A stretch of 64,000 nt of DNA from Pseudonocardia sp. T1-2H (GTDB lineage Bacteria; Actinomycetota; Actinomycetes; Mycobacteriales; Pseudonocardiaceae): contig NZ_JBBPCL010000001.1 in the NCBI RefSeq assembly GCF_038039215.1, forward strand, positions 6,262,001 through 6,326,000. Direction: 5' to 3'. The notes under the pieces are model-generated. The model saw only the letters and a program-made list of their open reading frames with translations, ran no database searches and had not been told where the DNA came from. This document shows positions 25,489 to 35,629 of the stretch, one piece after another; position 1 is the stretch's first letter; every line of letters begins with the position of its first letter. The position numbers and the translations under genes are program-made.

Positions 25489-26234
25489 GCGATTCCGGGT
25501 CACAGCGCCTGTGCACCGGGCCGAGCCCGCGCGGCGAGGAAGCTCCTCGGGTCGATCCCACCCGGGCACCGGAGTTCCTCGTGCCGCTGCTGGACGGGAT
25601 CCGCGGGGTCGACGCCGCCGGGCTGCTCCGCTTCCGCACGCCCCCGCCGACCGAGGGTGGCCGTCGCGCCGCGGTACTGATGCTGTTCGCGGAGGGCCCG
25701 GCCGGTCCGGACGTGCTGCTCCTCGAACGGGCCTCGACGTTGCGGAACCACGCCGGCCAGGTCGCGTTCCCGGGCGGCGGCATCGATCCCGGGGACGCCG
25801 GGCCCGTCGCGGCCGCCCTGCGCGAGGCGAAGGAGGAGACCGGGCTGGACCCCGCGGGCGTCGTCCCGCTGACCGTGCTGCCCGACCTGTTCCTGCCGCC
25901 GTCGGGTTTCGTGGTCACGCCCGTGATCGCGCACTGGCCGTCGCCGGTGCCGGTGCGCGCTGTCGACGAGGCCGAGACCGCGCGGGTCCTGCGCGTCCCG
26001 ATCTCCGAGCTCACGGACCCGGCGAACCGGCTGATGGTGGCGCACCCGCGCGGCGGCCGGGGCCCGGCGTTCGACGTGGGGGGCCTGCTGGTGTGGGGGT
26101 TCACCGGTGGCCTGCTGTCCGCGCTGGTGGAGCACGCGGGCTGGGCGCGGCCGTGGGACGGTGAGCGCGTCGTCGAGCTGGGGGCCGCGTGGCAGGCGGC
26201 CCGCGAACGGGGCCGGGGCATCGCCGGAACATGA
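25485..26234 (+). CDS. Nudix hydrolase, CoA pyrophosphatase type
   Basis: A 249-residue protein with the CoA-diphosphatase pattern. Upstream of the Nudix box, LLLERASTLRNHAGQVAFPGGGIDPGD carries the LLTxRSxxLRxHxGQVxFPGG signature, and the box itself is AALREAKEETGLDPAGV. Members such as NudL/PCD1 cleave CoA or oxidised CoA to phosphopantetheine and 3',5'-ADP. ATG 25485 overlaps the thioredoxin-like gene stop. It is the gene equivalent to Rv3672c and precedes marP by 86 bp, a gap that contains a mini-ORF. Confidence 0.88.
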   Translation: MSDSGSQRLCTGPSPRGEEAPRVDPTRAPEFLVPLLDGIRGVDAAGLLRFRTPPPTEGGRRAAVLMLFAEGPAGPDVLLLERASTLRNHAGQVAFPGGGIDPGDAGPVAAALREAKEETGLDPAGVVPLTVLPDLFLPPSGFVVTPVIAHWPSPVPVRAVDEAETARVLRVPISELTDPANRLMVAHPRGGRGPAFDVGGLLVWGFTGGLLSALVEHAGWARPWDGERVVELGAAWQAARERGRGIAGT

Positions 26235-26269
26235 TCTTCGCCCCGGTACGGTGCCGGCACGAGCAGGTG

Positions 26270-26311
26270 AAGGAGAGCCGCGTGAGCTTCCCGGACGAAC
26301 ACAGGCAGTGA
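26270..26311 (+). promoter_or_regulatory. Nine-codon mini-ORF with strong ribosome site before marP
   Basis: The strongest Shine-Dalgarno sequence in this gap, AAGGAGA at 26270-26276, points to a GTG at 26282 that opens only nine codons (MSFPDEHRQ) before TGA at 26309. It is in frame with marP, which starts 10 bp later at 26321 with only a weak TGAGG. This looks like a leader that couples or tunes marP translation. An alternative is that an error hides a longer in-frame marP N-terminus. Confidence 0.4.
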
Positions 26312-26320
26312 GGTCACTTC

Positions 26321-27517
26321 GTGAGTTGGGTCGACATCGTCGTCCTCGCCCTGGCGCTCATCGCGGCGGTCTCGGGGTGGCGGCACGGCATGGCCGTCGC
26401 CCTGCTGTCGTTCGTCGGCGTGCTCGGTGGCGCGATCCTGGGCGTGCGGATCGCCCCCCTGCTCGTCTCGGGGATCCAGGCCCCCAGCACGAAGACGATC
26501 GTCAGCATCGTCGTGGTGGTCATGCTCGTCGCGCTCGGCGAGACCACCGGCGTCTACTTCGGCCGCAAGATCCGGGACCGGATCAGCGGCGAGCGCACCC
26601 TCGCGATCGACTCCACGCTCGGTTCGTTGCTGCAGGCCATCACGGTGGTCGTCGCCGCCTGGCTGGTGGCGCTGCCGCTCGCGTCGGCCAGCTTCCCGGC
26701 GCTCGCATCGAGCGTCCGGAACTCCGAGGTCCTCAAGGGCGTGGACTCGGTGATGCCGGCGGGCGCCCGCGCGCTGCCCGCCGAGCTGCGCCAGCTGCTG
26801 GACGCCTCCGGGTTCCCGGACGTGCTCAGCCCGTTCCAGTCCACCCCGATCACGCAGGTCGGCAGCCCGAACCCCGAGCTGCTGAACCTGCCGGTCGTGA
26901 GCCAGGTCCGCAGCAGCGTGCTGAAGGTCCGTGGCCGCGCGCTGTCGTGCCAACGCCAGCTCGAGGGCACCGGCTTCGTCGTGGCCCCGCAGCGGGTGAT
27001 GACCAACGCGCACGTCGTCGCGGGCACCACGGACACCACCGTCGAGGTCACCACCCGCACCGGACGCATCCGCCAGCTCGACGCCCGGGTCGTCAGCTAC
27101 GACCCGGAGGTCGACGTGGCGGTGCTCGCCGTCCCCGACCTGGACGCGGACCCGCTGCCCTTCAAGCCGACCCCCGCGGCCGCGGGGGACGACGCGATCA
27201 TCCTCGGCTACCCGCTCGACGGTCCGTACACGATCACCGCCGCCAAGGTCCGCGAGCGCATCCAGCTCCGCGGCCCGGACATCTACGACAGCGGCACGAT
27301 CACCCGGGACGTCTACACGGTGCGCGCGGTGGTCCGCTCCGGGAACTCCGGCGGCCCGATGATCACGCCGGACGGCCAGGTCGTCGGGGTCGTGTTCGGC
27401 GCGGCCCTGGACGACTCGGAGACGGGCTTCGTGCTCACCGCCCAGCAGGTCAACGCCGCGTTGGTCGCGGCCGAGAACGACACCCGGTCGGTCGACACCG
27501 GGGCCTGCGCCGCCTGA
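26321..27517 (+). CDS. marP: Periplasmic serine protease MarP (acid/oxidative stress resistance)
   Basis: A 398-residue membrane protease. Four transmembrane helices (about residues 5-20, 25-50, 58-78 and 100-122) belong to the colicin-V-production-like N-domain, followed by a chymotrypsin-fold domain. The catalytic triad is visible: His231 in MTNAHVVAG, Asp265 in DPEVDVAVLAVP and Ser343 in RSGNSGGPM. Cys210 and Cys396 could form the stabilising disulfide known in the M. tuberculosis enzyme, where MarP is needed for intrabacterial pH homeostasis in acid. It closes the syntenic block; an insertion sequence lies 43 bp downstream. Confidence 0.93.
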   Translation: MSWVDIVVLALALIAAVSGWRHGMAVALLSFVGVLGGAILGVRIAPLLVSGIQAPSTKTIVSIVVVVMLVALGETTGVYFGRKIRDRISGERTLAIDSTLGSLLQAITVVVAAWLVALPLASASFPALASSVRNSEVLKGVDSVMPAGARALPAELRQLLDASGFPDVLSPFQSTPITQVGSPNPELLNLPVVSQVRSSVLKVRGRALSCQRQLEGTGFVVAPQRVMTNAHVVAGTTDTTVEVTTRTGRIRQLDARVVSYDPEVDVAVLAVPDLDADPLPFKPTPAAAGDDAIILGYPLDGPYTITAAKVRERIQLRGPDIYDSGTITRDVYTVRAVVRSGNSGGPMITPDGQVVGVVFGAALDDSETGFVLTAQQVNAALVAAENDTRSVDTGACAA

Positions 27518-27560
27518 CCCGCGAGCCGCGGCCCGATGGACCGAGGGACGCACGGCCTAG

Positions 27561-28496
27561 GGCGTGTCCTGTAAGGGATCTGAGCTGGCCTGATTGATCA
27601 TGTCCCGGTGGTCGGTCGCGGCGAGCTGACAGACAAGGCGTGGGCTCGGATCGAGCCGCTGCTGCCCGCGGTGGCCGGAAACGGTCGCCACTGGCGCGAC
27701 CACCGCCAGGTGATCAACGCGATCCTGTGGAAGCTCCGCACCGGAGCGCCGTGGCGGGATCTGCCCGAGCGCTACGGGCCGTGGAAGACCGCCCATGAGC
27801 GGCTGCGCCGGTGGACCGCAGACGGAACCTGGGACCGGATCCTCGACGAGGCCGTAACCAAGGACGATTCCGTAGGCGCCGTCGAGTGGACGATCAGCGT
27901 CGACTCCACCCATGTCCGGGCCCACCAGCACGCTGCCGGTGCCCGGAAAAAGGGGGCTGCACCTCGACCTGGATCGAAGACCTTGCCGTCGACGGCGAAG
28001 CCCTCGGCCGGTCCCGTGGTGGGCTGACCAGCAAGATCCACCTCGCCGTCGACGGCCGCGGGCTGCCGATGTCGGTCCTGCTCACCCCGGGCCAGGCCGG
28101 GGACAACCCACAACTGTTACCGCTGCTCGACGAGATTTCCGTGCGCCGCGACGGGCCCGGCCGCCCGCGCAAGCGCCCGGACCGAGTCGTGGCGGACAAG
28201 GCCTACTCCCACCCCTCGACCCGCGCAGCGATGCGCCGCCGCGGTATCGCGTTCACCAGCCCCGAACGCGACGACCAGATCGCCCGCCGCCACGCCAAGG
28301 GCGCCCGGGGCGGGCGCCCACCAGCCTTCGACCCGGTCGTCTACGCCGGCCGCAACGTCGTCGAGCGCTGCTTCAACCGGCTCAAACAGTTCCGCGACCT
28401 GGCCACCCGCTACGCCAAGCGCGCCGCATACTTCCGAGCCGAGATCACCATCGCCGCCACGATCCTCTGGCTCCGCCAGGACTTACAGGACACGCC
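27561..28496 (+). mobile_element. IS5-family insertion sequence (IS427-like), 936 bp, intact
   Basis: Perfect 15-bp terminal inverted repeats (GGCGTGTCCTGTAAG at 27561-27575 and its complement at 28482-28496) enclose a two-frame DDE transposase. Both outer flanks are CTAG (27557-27560 and 28497-28500), the target duplication typical of the IS427 subgroup. Perfect ends and target duplications mean the insertion is recent or active. It sits at the border between two blocks that are far apart in mycobacteria. Confidence 0.93.
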
Positions 28497-28500
28497 CTAG
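27608..28500 (+). CDS. IS5-family transposase, two frames joined by frameshift
   Basis: The first frame (27608-28027) encodes the N-terminal DUF4096-like part (ELTDKAWARIEPLLP, LRTGAPWRDLPERYG) and the first catalytic Asp region ISVDSTHVRAHQHAAGA. The rest, with GLTSKIHLAVDGRGLP, DRVVADKAYSHPSTR and NVVERCFNRLKQFRDLATRY, lies one frame back. The switch occurs near AAAAAGGGGG at about 27947-27956, a plausible slippery site for the programmed -1 frameshift used by this IS group. The TAG stop at 28498-28500 is supplied by the duplicated CTAG target, so the last codons of the protein depend on the insertion site. GTG 27608 is the likely start. Confidence 0.88.
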
Positions 28501-28595
28501 TCGATACAGCCTTTCGGCTCATCAGAATTGACTACATTCCGTATGTCTACGTGCGCGCGTCGTAACAGCTCCCTCGACCCTCTCGACGAGCGGAC

Positions 28596-29336
28596 GTGAC
28601 CACTCCGCGTTCTCCCTACGGCGAGCAGCCGTACGCCCAGGCCCCTTCGGACCGGCCCGTCTACAGCCGGCTCGACTACGGTCACGCGCCTCACGGCGCA
28701 CCGCAGCAGCGGCCCTACCAGCAGATCCCGCCGCAGTACCAGCCGCCCCCGCAGCCGCCGCGGTACCAGCCGCCCGCTCCGGCGCCCGAGGCGACGAAGC
28801 GGCGCAAGTGGCCGTTCGTCGCCGGCGGCATCATCCTGCTGATCCTGATCGTCTCGATCGCCGACGGCCGTGGGGAGTCGAGCGGTACAGGGGCGCCCGG
28901 CGCCTCCGACCAGGCGGCCACGGGCGGCAGCGCCGTCGCCTTCGCGGGCTCGACGTCGAACGACATCGTCGGCAACGCCGGGGACACCCTCGCCGTCGGC
29001 GACCTCAGGATCACGGCGGCCCCGCTGAAGGCCGGCGACCCGACACTCGGCGAGACCCTCTGCTCGACCGTCACCTACGTGAACACCGGCTCGGGGCAGG
29101 AGAGCTTCAACGGCGCCCTCGACTGGAAGCTGCAGGACCCCGACGGCGCGGCCCTGACGACCGGATTCACCGGCTCGAGCTCCATGCTCTCCGCCGGCCG
29201 GCTCGCGCCGGGCGGTCGGACCACCGGCGACATGTGCTTCGACGACAAGGCCGGCGCAAAGGGCCGGTACGTCCTGCTCTTCGACCCGAGGAGCTTCTCC
29301 TCGGGGCGCGGCGCCTGGATCATGCCCCGCGGCTGA
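28596..29336 (+). CDS. Membrane-anchored DUF4352 protein with Pro/Gln-rich N-terminus
   Basis: A 246-residue protein. The first 70 residues are low-complexity Pro/Tyr/Gln (QQRPYQQIPPQYQPPPQPPR). A basic patch TKRRKW precedes one transmembrane helix (FVAGGIILLILIVSIADG), and an extracytoplasmic beta-rich domain follows. In it the GNAGDTLAVGDLRITAAPL opening and the later LDWKLQDPDGAAL pattern fit the DUF4352 family, immunoglobulin-like domains often found in secreted lipoproteins. Function is unknown. The gene starts 96 bp after the insertion sequence at GTG 28596, so its promoter may have been partly replaced by IS sequence. It converges with purA. Confidence 0.75.
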   Translation: MTTPRSPYGEQPYAQAPSDRPVYSRLDYGHAPHGAPQQRPYQQIPPQYQPPPQPPRYQPPAPAPEATKRRKWPFVAGGIILLILIVSIADGRGESSGTGAPGASDQAATGGSAVAFAGSTSNDIVGNAGDTLAVGDLRITAAPLKAGDPTLGETLCSTVTYVNTGSGQESFNGALDWKLQDPDGAALTTGFTGSSSMLSAGRLAPGGRTTGDMCFDDKAGAKGRYVLLFDPRSFSSGRGAWIMPRG

Positions 29337-29511
29337 CCCGCACCCGAGCGCCCCTGATCCACACCGGGCAGCACGGGGTGGTCACGGTCGAGGGGCCCGA
29401 GGGTCCCGGCCCGGTAACGGCGTGACCCGTCCGGCGACGGCCGGGCGGGTCACTGCGTTCTCGGACGTGCGGGCGTCGCGGAGATCTTCGCGGCTCGGTG
29501 ACGGCTCCACC

Positions 29512-29566
29512 GCGACTCGCGGGGCACTGGGGCCCGACTCGCGCGGTTCCGGAGCGCGACTCGCGG
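29512..29566. repeat. Short direct repeats in the convergent intergenic region
   Basis: GCGACTCGCGG occurs at 29512-29522 and again at 29556-29566, with a related GACTCGCGCGG between them at about 29535-29545. The run lies between the ends of the DUF4352 gene and purA. The motif is partly self-complementary (CCGCGACTCGCGG), so it could form small hairpins and help terminate both transcripts. Confidence 0.3.
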
Positions 29567-29598
29567 AGGGGCTTCGGCGGCCGGGGCCGGCTCGGCCG

Positions 29599-31618
<2,020 letters not shown>

Positions 31619-31622
31619 CGAC

Positions 31623-31683
31623 GAGGTCACCGTCGGTGACCTCATCTCTGTCCGGCGAAACCTGCGCGGAATCTGTGAGCAAC
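31623..31683. promoter_or_regulatory. Palindrome and GlnR-like half-sites upstream of ureA
   Basis: A perfect 9-bp inverted repeat with a 3-nt spacer (GAGGTCACC at 31623-31631, GGTGACCTC at 31635-31643) begins four bases after the upstream stop codon. It is followed by GAAAC (31657-31661), GGAAT (31668-31672) and GCAAC (31679-31683), each separated by exactly six bases. The 11-bp periodicity and base pattern resemble the GTnAC-n6-GAAAC boxes of the nitrogen regulator GlnR, which controls urease genes in other actinobacteria. The match is imperfect. Confidence 0.4.
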
Positions 31684-31706
31684 AAGCGGGCCGTAGAACT
31701 GTCGCC

Positions 31707-32009
31707 ATGCACCTGAGCCCCCAGGGGCGGGACAAGCTGCTCGTCCACGTCGCGGCGGACGTGGCCCGAGCCCGCAAGGCCCGCGGCCTGCGCCTCAACC
31801 ACCCGGAGGCGGTGGCCCTGATCACCGATCACGTCCTGGAGGGCGCGTGGGACGGCCGCACCGTCGTCGAGCTGATGAGCAGCGGCCGAGAGGTCCTGGG
31901 CCGTGCCGACGTCATGGACGGCATCCCCCAGATGCTGGACTCGGTGCAGGTCGAGGCCACGTTCCCGGACGGTACGAAGCTCGTCACCGTCCACTCCCCG
32001 ATCGTCTGA
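31707..32009 (+). CDS. ureA: Urease subunit gamma
   Basis: A 100-residue urease gamma subunit with the standard features: [28 protein letters not shown] at the start, [22 protein letters not shown] in the middle, and [17 protein letters not shown] at the end. It is the small structural subunit of the nickel enzyme that splits urea to ammonia and carbamate. The length is normal and nothing is disrupted. Its stop overlaps the ATG of ureB. However, the catalytic subunit gene downstream is broken, so no working urease can be made from this cluster unless another copy exists. Confidence 0.95.
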   Translation: MHLSPQGRDKLLVHVAADVARARKARGLRLNHPEAVALITDHVLEGAWDGRTVVELMSSGREVLGRADVMDGIPQMLDSVQVEATFPDGTKLVTVHSPIV

Positions 32010-32386
32010 TGGCCGGCGGTGGCGGTACCCCGGACGGCTGGGCCCCCGGGCAGATCATCCCGGGCGGCGAGCCCGTCGAGCTCAACCCCGGACGCGAGCG
32101 GACCACGCTCGTCGTCTCCAACAAGGCGGACCGGCCCGTCCAGGTCGGCTCGCACTTCCACTTCGCCGCGGTCAACCCGGGCCTCGCGTTCGACCGCGAG
32201 GCCGCCTGGGGCACGCACCTCGACATCCCGGCGGGCACCTCGGTGCGGTTCGAGCCGGGCGTCGAGAAGGAGGTCACGCTCGTGCCGCTGGCCGGCGCGC
32301 GTGTGGTCCCCGGCCTGCGGGTCGAGTACTCCGGTGAGCTGGACGAGCGGGGCCCCGAGCCGACCGAGAGGACCTACGGCTCATGA
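32009..32386 (+). CDS. ureB: Urease subunit beta
   Basis: A 125-residue beta subunit. The core is clear: [18 protein letters not shown], then [20 protein letters not shown] (the conserved histidine loop), [20 protein letters not shown] and [18 protein letters not shown] 32009 overlaps the ureA stop (TGATG), and its own stop overlaps the ureC start (ATGA at 32383-32386), so all three were designed as a coupled operon. The gene itself is intact. Confidence 0.94.
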   Translation: MAGGGGTPDGWAPGQIIPGGEPVELNPGRERTTLVVSNKADRPVQVGSHFHFAAVNPGLAFDREAAWGTHLDIPAGTSVRFEPGVEKEVTLVPLAGARVVPGLRVEYSGELDERGPEPTERTYGS

Positions 32387-33197
32387 CGAGCGTCGAGCGC
32401 GGCCGGTACGCGGACCTCTTCGGCCCGACGACCGGCGACCGCATCCGTCTCGCGGACACCGACCTGCTCATCGAGGTCACCGAGGACCGCAGCCGCGGCG
32501 CCGCCTCGGGCGACGAGGTGTTGTTCGGCGGGGGCAAGGTCATCCGCGAGTCCATGGGGCAGTCCGCGGTCACCTCCGCCCAGGGCGCCCCCGACCTGGT
32601 GATCACCGGCGCCGTCGTGCTGGACCACTGGGGCGTCGTCAAGGCGGACGTCGGGATCACGGACGGCCCGTCGGCATCGGCAAGGCCGGCAAGCCGGACA
32701 CGATGGACGGCATCGACCCCGCGCTGGTCATCGGCCCGTCCACCGAGGTGAACTGGTCGGGGCGGCCTTCGCGGCGGCTTCGGCGGTCCGGGCGGCTGAC
32801 GCCGGAGCCGCTCAAGCGTCAACCAGCGCCGCTTGCGCCACTCGAGCGGCGACCTGGGCCGAGCTGGACGGGGAGCTCGACGCGCGCACGCCGTCGGTCG
32901 CGCAGCGGAACGCGTCGCGGGCACTGGGGCGGGGCACGCTGCGCCCCCCTCGGGCGGTCGGCCGCTCATCTCGCCGGGCGGCGGGTGCTCGGTACCGAGG
33001 TGCTGATCTGGGGCGACGACCCCGGGTCCGGCGTCGCGGGGGACTGGTGGTCGCTCACCCCACTCGCCCGACGCGGCTCGCTCGCCACGGCCGTCGGGCC
33101 GGATGCCGTGGTCGCGCAGCGCGGGCTCGCCGAAGCCGTCGCGGCGCATCCCGGCTGGACGAACGCGGTGCTCGCGCCCGCACCCGTCCTCCGCTAG
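32383..33197 (+). pseudogene. ureC: Composite urease remnant: ureC start, ureF middle, ureD-like end
   Basis: The first 100 or so codons are good ureC ([36 protein letters not shown]). A small frame-changing gap near 32675 follows, and ureC then resumes with [26 protein letters not shown]. At about 32751 it jumps to a piece that reads in a third frame as UreF ([38 protein letters not shown]). From about 32955 to the stop at 33197 the sequence ([21 protein letters not shown]) resembles UreD. The nickel-binding core of UreC, most of UreF, all of UreG and most of UreD are absent. This cannot encode urease. Multiple deletions, or collapse during assembly, must have occurred. Confidence 0.8.
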
Positions 33198-33236
33198 AGG
33201 CTTCTAGCCCCGTATCGCGGAGACCCTAGAAAGCCT
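33198..33236. promoter_or_regulatory. Imperfect inverted repeat upstream of the allantoinase gene
   Basis: AGGCTTCTAG at 33198-33207 is complementary to CTAGAAAGCCT at 33226-33236 apart from one extra A. It lies immediately after the ureD-like stop and 17 bp before the allB start, followed by GAGGAGATCC as the ribosome site. It could be a terminator for the urease operon or an operator for allB. The lack of a T run and the closeness to the start favour an operator. Confidence 0.4.
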
Positions 33237-33252
33237 GAGACGAGGAGATCCG

Positions 33253-34168
33253 ATGCTCGATCTGGTGCTCCGCGGCCGCCGGGTGATCACCGGCTTCGGC
33301 GAGGTGGACCGCTGTGTCGGCGTGCGGGACGGCCTGATCGTCGCGATCGAGCCCTACGACTCGCCGATCGCCGAGGACACCCGCGAGCTGGTCGACCTGC
33401 CCGACGACGAGGTGCTGCTCCCCGGCCTCGTCGGCACCCACGTGCACGTCAACGAGCCGGGCCGCACTGAGTGGGAAGGGTTCGCGTCGGCGACGAAGGC
33501 GGCCGCGCTCGGCGGGATCACCACCCTCGTCGACATGCCGCTCAACTCGATCCCGCCGACGATCGACGTCACGGCCCCGGAGGTGAAGCGCAAGTCCGCC
33601 GAGCACGAGGCGTTCGTCGACGTCGGGTTCTGGGGCGGAGCGGTGCCGGGCAACGAGCACGAGCTGCGCGGCCTGCACGACGCCGGCGTCTGAGGCGGAG
33701 AACCGGGAGCGGCTCTGGGGCGGCCTGACCGACGGCATCATCGACATCGTCGTCTCGGACCACTCGCCCTGCACCGCCGAGCTCAAGCAGCGCGAGACCG
33801 AGGACTTCGGCACGGCCTGGGGCGGCATCGCGACGCTGCAGATCGGGCTGCCGGCGGTGTGGTCCGGGGCGCGCGTGCGAGGGCACTCGCTCGCCCAGGT
33901 CGTCGGATGGATGGCGGAGCGGCCCGCGAAGCTGGCGGGGCTGACGCACAAGGGGTCGATCGCCCTCGGCGGGGACGCGGACCTCTGCGTGTTCGCGCCG
34001 GACGCGGCGTTCGTCGTCGACGTCCACCGGCTCGCGCACCGCAACCCGGTCAGCCCGTACGACGGCCGCGCCCTCTCCGGGGTGGTTCGACGGACGTGGC
34101 TGCGCGGGGCCAGGATTGACGTGTCCGACCCACCCGCCGGACGACTGCTGCGACGAGGAGCCCGATGA
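33253..34168 (+). pseudogene. allB: Allantoinase with internal deletion
   Basis: The N-terminal 145 codons match allantoinase: [41 protein letters not shown] with the HxH metal ligands, and [17 protein letters not shown]. The frame ends at a TGA at 33691. The next frame at once continues with a C-terminal section (AENRERLWGGLTDGIIDIVVSDHSPC, FGTAWGGIATLQIGLPAVW, HKGSIALGGDADL), finishing at 34168. About 150 residues normally in between are missing, including the carboxylated lysine and two metal-binding histidines. Activity is therefore impossible. Its last four bases overlap the intact allantoicase gene, showing the original operon order. Confidence 0.85.
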
Positions 34169-35385
34169 CCCGGCCGAGCACCCGACCCGCCCCTCGTACC
34201 GAGTCCACCCGCCTCGACGGGCCGGACATGGACGCGGACTTCGTGCAGCTCCCGGACCTGGCCGCCCGCCGGCTGGGCGGGGCCGTGATCGCCGCGAACG
34301 ACGACTTCTTCGCGGACCGGGCGGCGCTCGTCATGCCCGGGCCGGTGCAGCCGCGAACCGAGTTCGGCTACCGCGGGAAGGTCTACGACGGCTGGGAGAC
34401 CCGGCGGCGACGCGAGCCCGGTTCGGACCACGCGATCGTCCGCCTCGGCATCCCGGGGATCGTGCACGGCGTCGTCGTGGACACGGCGTACTTCCGCGGC
34501 AACTACCCGCCGGAGATCTCGGTGGAGGGCACCGCGCTGGAGGACTACCCCGGTCCCGCCGAGCTGGCGGCGGCCGAGTGGGAGACCCTCGTCGAGCGGT
34601 CACCGGCCAAGGGCGGCCGGCCCAACGTCTACGACGTCCACAGCCCCCACCGGTGGACGCACGCGCGGCTGACGATCTACCCGGACGGCGGGGTCGCGCG
34701 GTTCCGGGTGCACGGCGAGGCGGTCGTGGACCCGCGGCTGCTGCACGGCACCGTCGACCTCGCGGCGCAGGACCGCGGCGGGCTCGTGGTGTCCTGCTCG
34801 GACATGTTCTACTCCTCGCCGGCGAACCTGCTGCTCCCCGGACCCGCCCGCACGATGGGCGAGGGCTGGGAGACCGCGCGGCGCCGCGACGACGGCAACG
34901 ACTGGGTGATCGTCAAGCTGTCGGGGCCGAGCCGGCTCCGGGACATCGAGTTCGACACCAGCCACTTCGTGGGCAACGCGCCGGGGGAGGTGCAGATCAG
35001 CGGCACCCGGGTGGACTCGCCGAACCCGGATCCGGATGCGCTCGCGTCCCGGGTCTGGACGCCGCTCGTGCCGCGGCGGACCGTCCGCCCGGACACGCCG
35101 CACCGCTTCGGGATCGGTCCCGGCGCTCCGACCGTCACCCACCTGAAGATCGACATCTATCCGGACGGCGGGTTCGCCCGGCTCCGGGCGAACGGCGAGC
35201 TCAGCGACGGCGGCGTCGAGACCGCGGCCCACCGCTGGCTGGACGCCCTGCCCCCGATGCACCTACGGGACGCCCTCACGGGTGCGGGCCTGGACCGGGC
35301 ACTGGTCGCCGGTGCCCTGCGCGCCGCGGACCGCCGGGGCTGGCCCCAGGAGCTCCTCGACGCCTTCGCCCCCCGCCGCCCCTGA
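34165..35385 (+). CDS. alc: Allantoicase
   Basis: A 406-residue protein with the two repeated jelly-roll domains of allantoicase, which hydrolyses allantoate to ureidoglycolate and urea. The first repeat has DFVQLPDLAARRLGGAVIAANDDFFA, then YDGWETRRRREPGSDHAIVRLG and the TIYPDGGVARFRVHG strand. The second repeat echoes it with EGWETARRRDDGNDWVIVKLS, FDTSHFVGNAPG and IDIYPDGGFARLRANGEL. Both repeats are complete. It starts at ATG 34165, overlapping the broken allantoinase gene. With allantoinase deleted, its substrate would have to come from outside or from another enzyme. Confidence 0.93.
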   Translation: MTRPSTRPAPRTESTRLDGPDMDADFVQLPDLAARRLGGAVIAANDDFFADRAALVMPGPVQPRTEFGYRGKVYDGWETRRRREPGSDHAIVRLGIPGIVHGVVVDTAYFRGNYPPEISVEGTALEDYPGPAELAAAEWETLVERSPAKGGRPNVYDVHSPHRWTHARLTIYPDGGVARFRVHGEAVVDPRLLHGTVDLAAQDRGGLVVSCSDMFYSSPANLLLPGPARTMGEGWETARRRDDGNDWVIVKLSGPSRLRDIEFDTSHFVGNAPGEVQISGTRVDSPNPDPDALASRVWTPLVPRRTVRPDTPHRFGIGPGAPTVTHLKIDIYPDGGFARLRANGELSDGGVETAAHRWLDALPPMHLRDALTGAGLDRALVAGALRAADRRGWPQELLDAFAPRRP

Positions 35386-35532
35386 CCCTGTGAGTGCACG
35401 GCCGCCCCGAGTACACCGGCGACACCCTGCGGGAGGGCTTGTTCGGGCTTGGCCACGCCCGGCTCGCGGCCGGCCACCCCGGGCGCGCCTCCGGGTCGAC
35501 CCCGGAGCCCTCGGGGAGGCGCCTCCGGCGCT

Positions 35533-35573
35533 CGTGCGCGGAAATCGTCGCCCTGGCAACGTTTCCGCGCACG
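35533..35573. terminator. 12-bp stem hairpin, likely bidirectional terminator
   Basis: CGTGCGCGGAAA (35533-35544) and TTTCCGCGCACG (35562-35573) are perfectly complementary around a 17-nt loop. The hairpin lies in the 244-bp gap between the converging alc and uraH genes, where a shared terminator is expected. Actinobacterial terminators often lack a U tract, as here. The rest of the gap shows no gene. Confidence 0.65.
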
Positions 35574-35629
35574 GGCGGCGCAGCCGCGCTGGTGGACGAC
35601 CCGGGCCTGCCGGGCAGTCCGGGTCCGTC

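Noticed and set aside
26282..26311. Mini-ORF as the true marP start
   Set aside because: It is in frame with marP but ends at an in-frame TGA before the marP start, so it cannot be part of the protein unless the sequence is wrong there.
33857..34168. Separate short amidohydrolase gene
   Set aside because: It is the C-terminal third of allantoinase in another frame, without its own start, directly after the N-terminal part.
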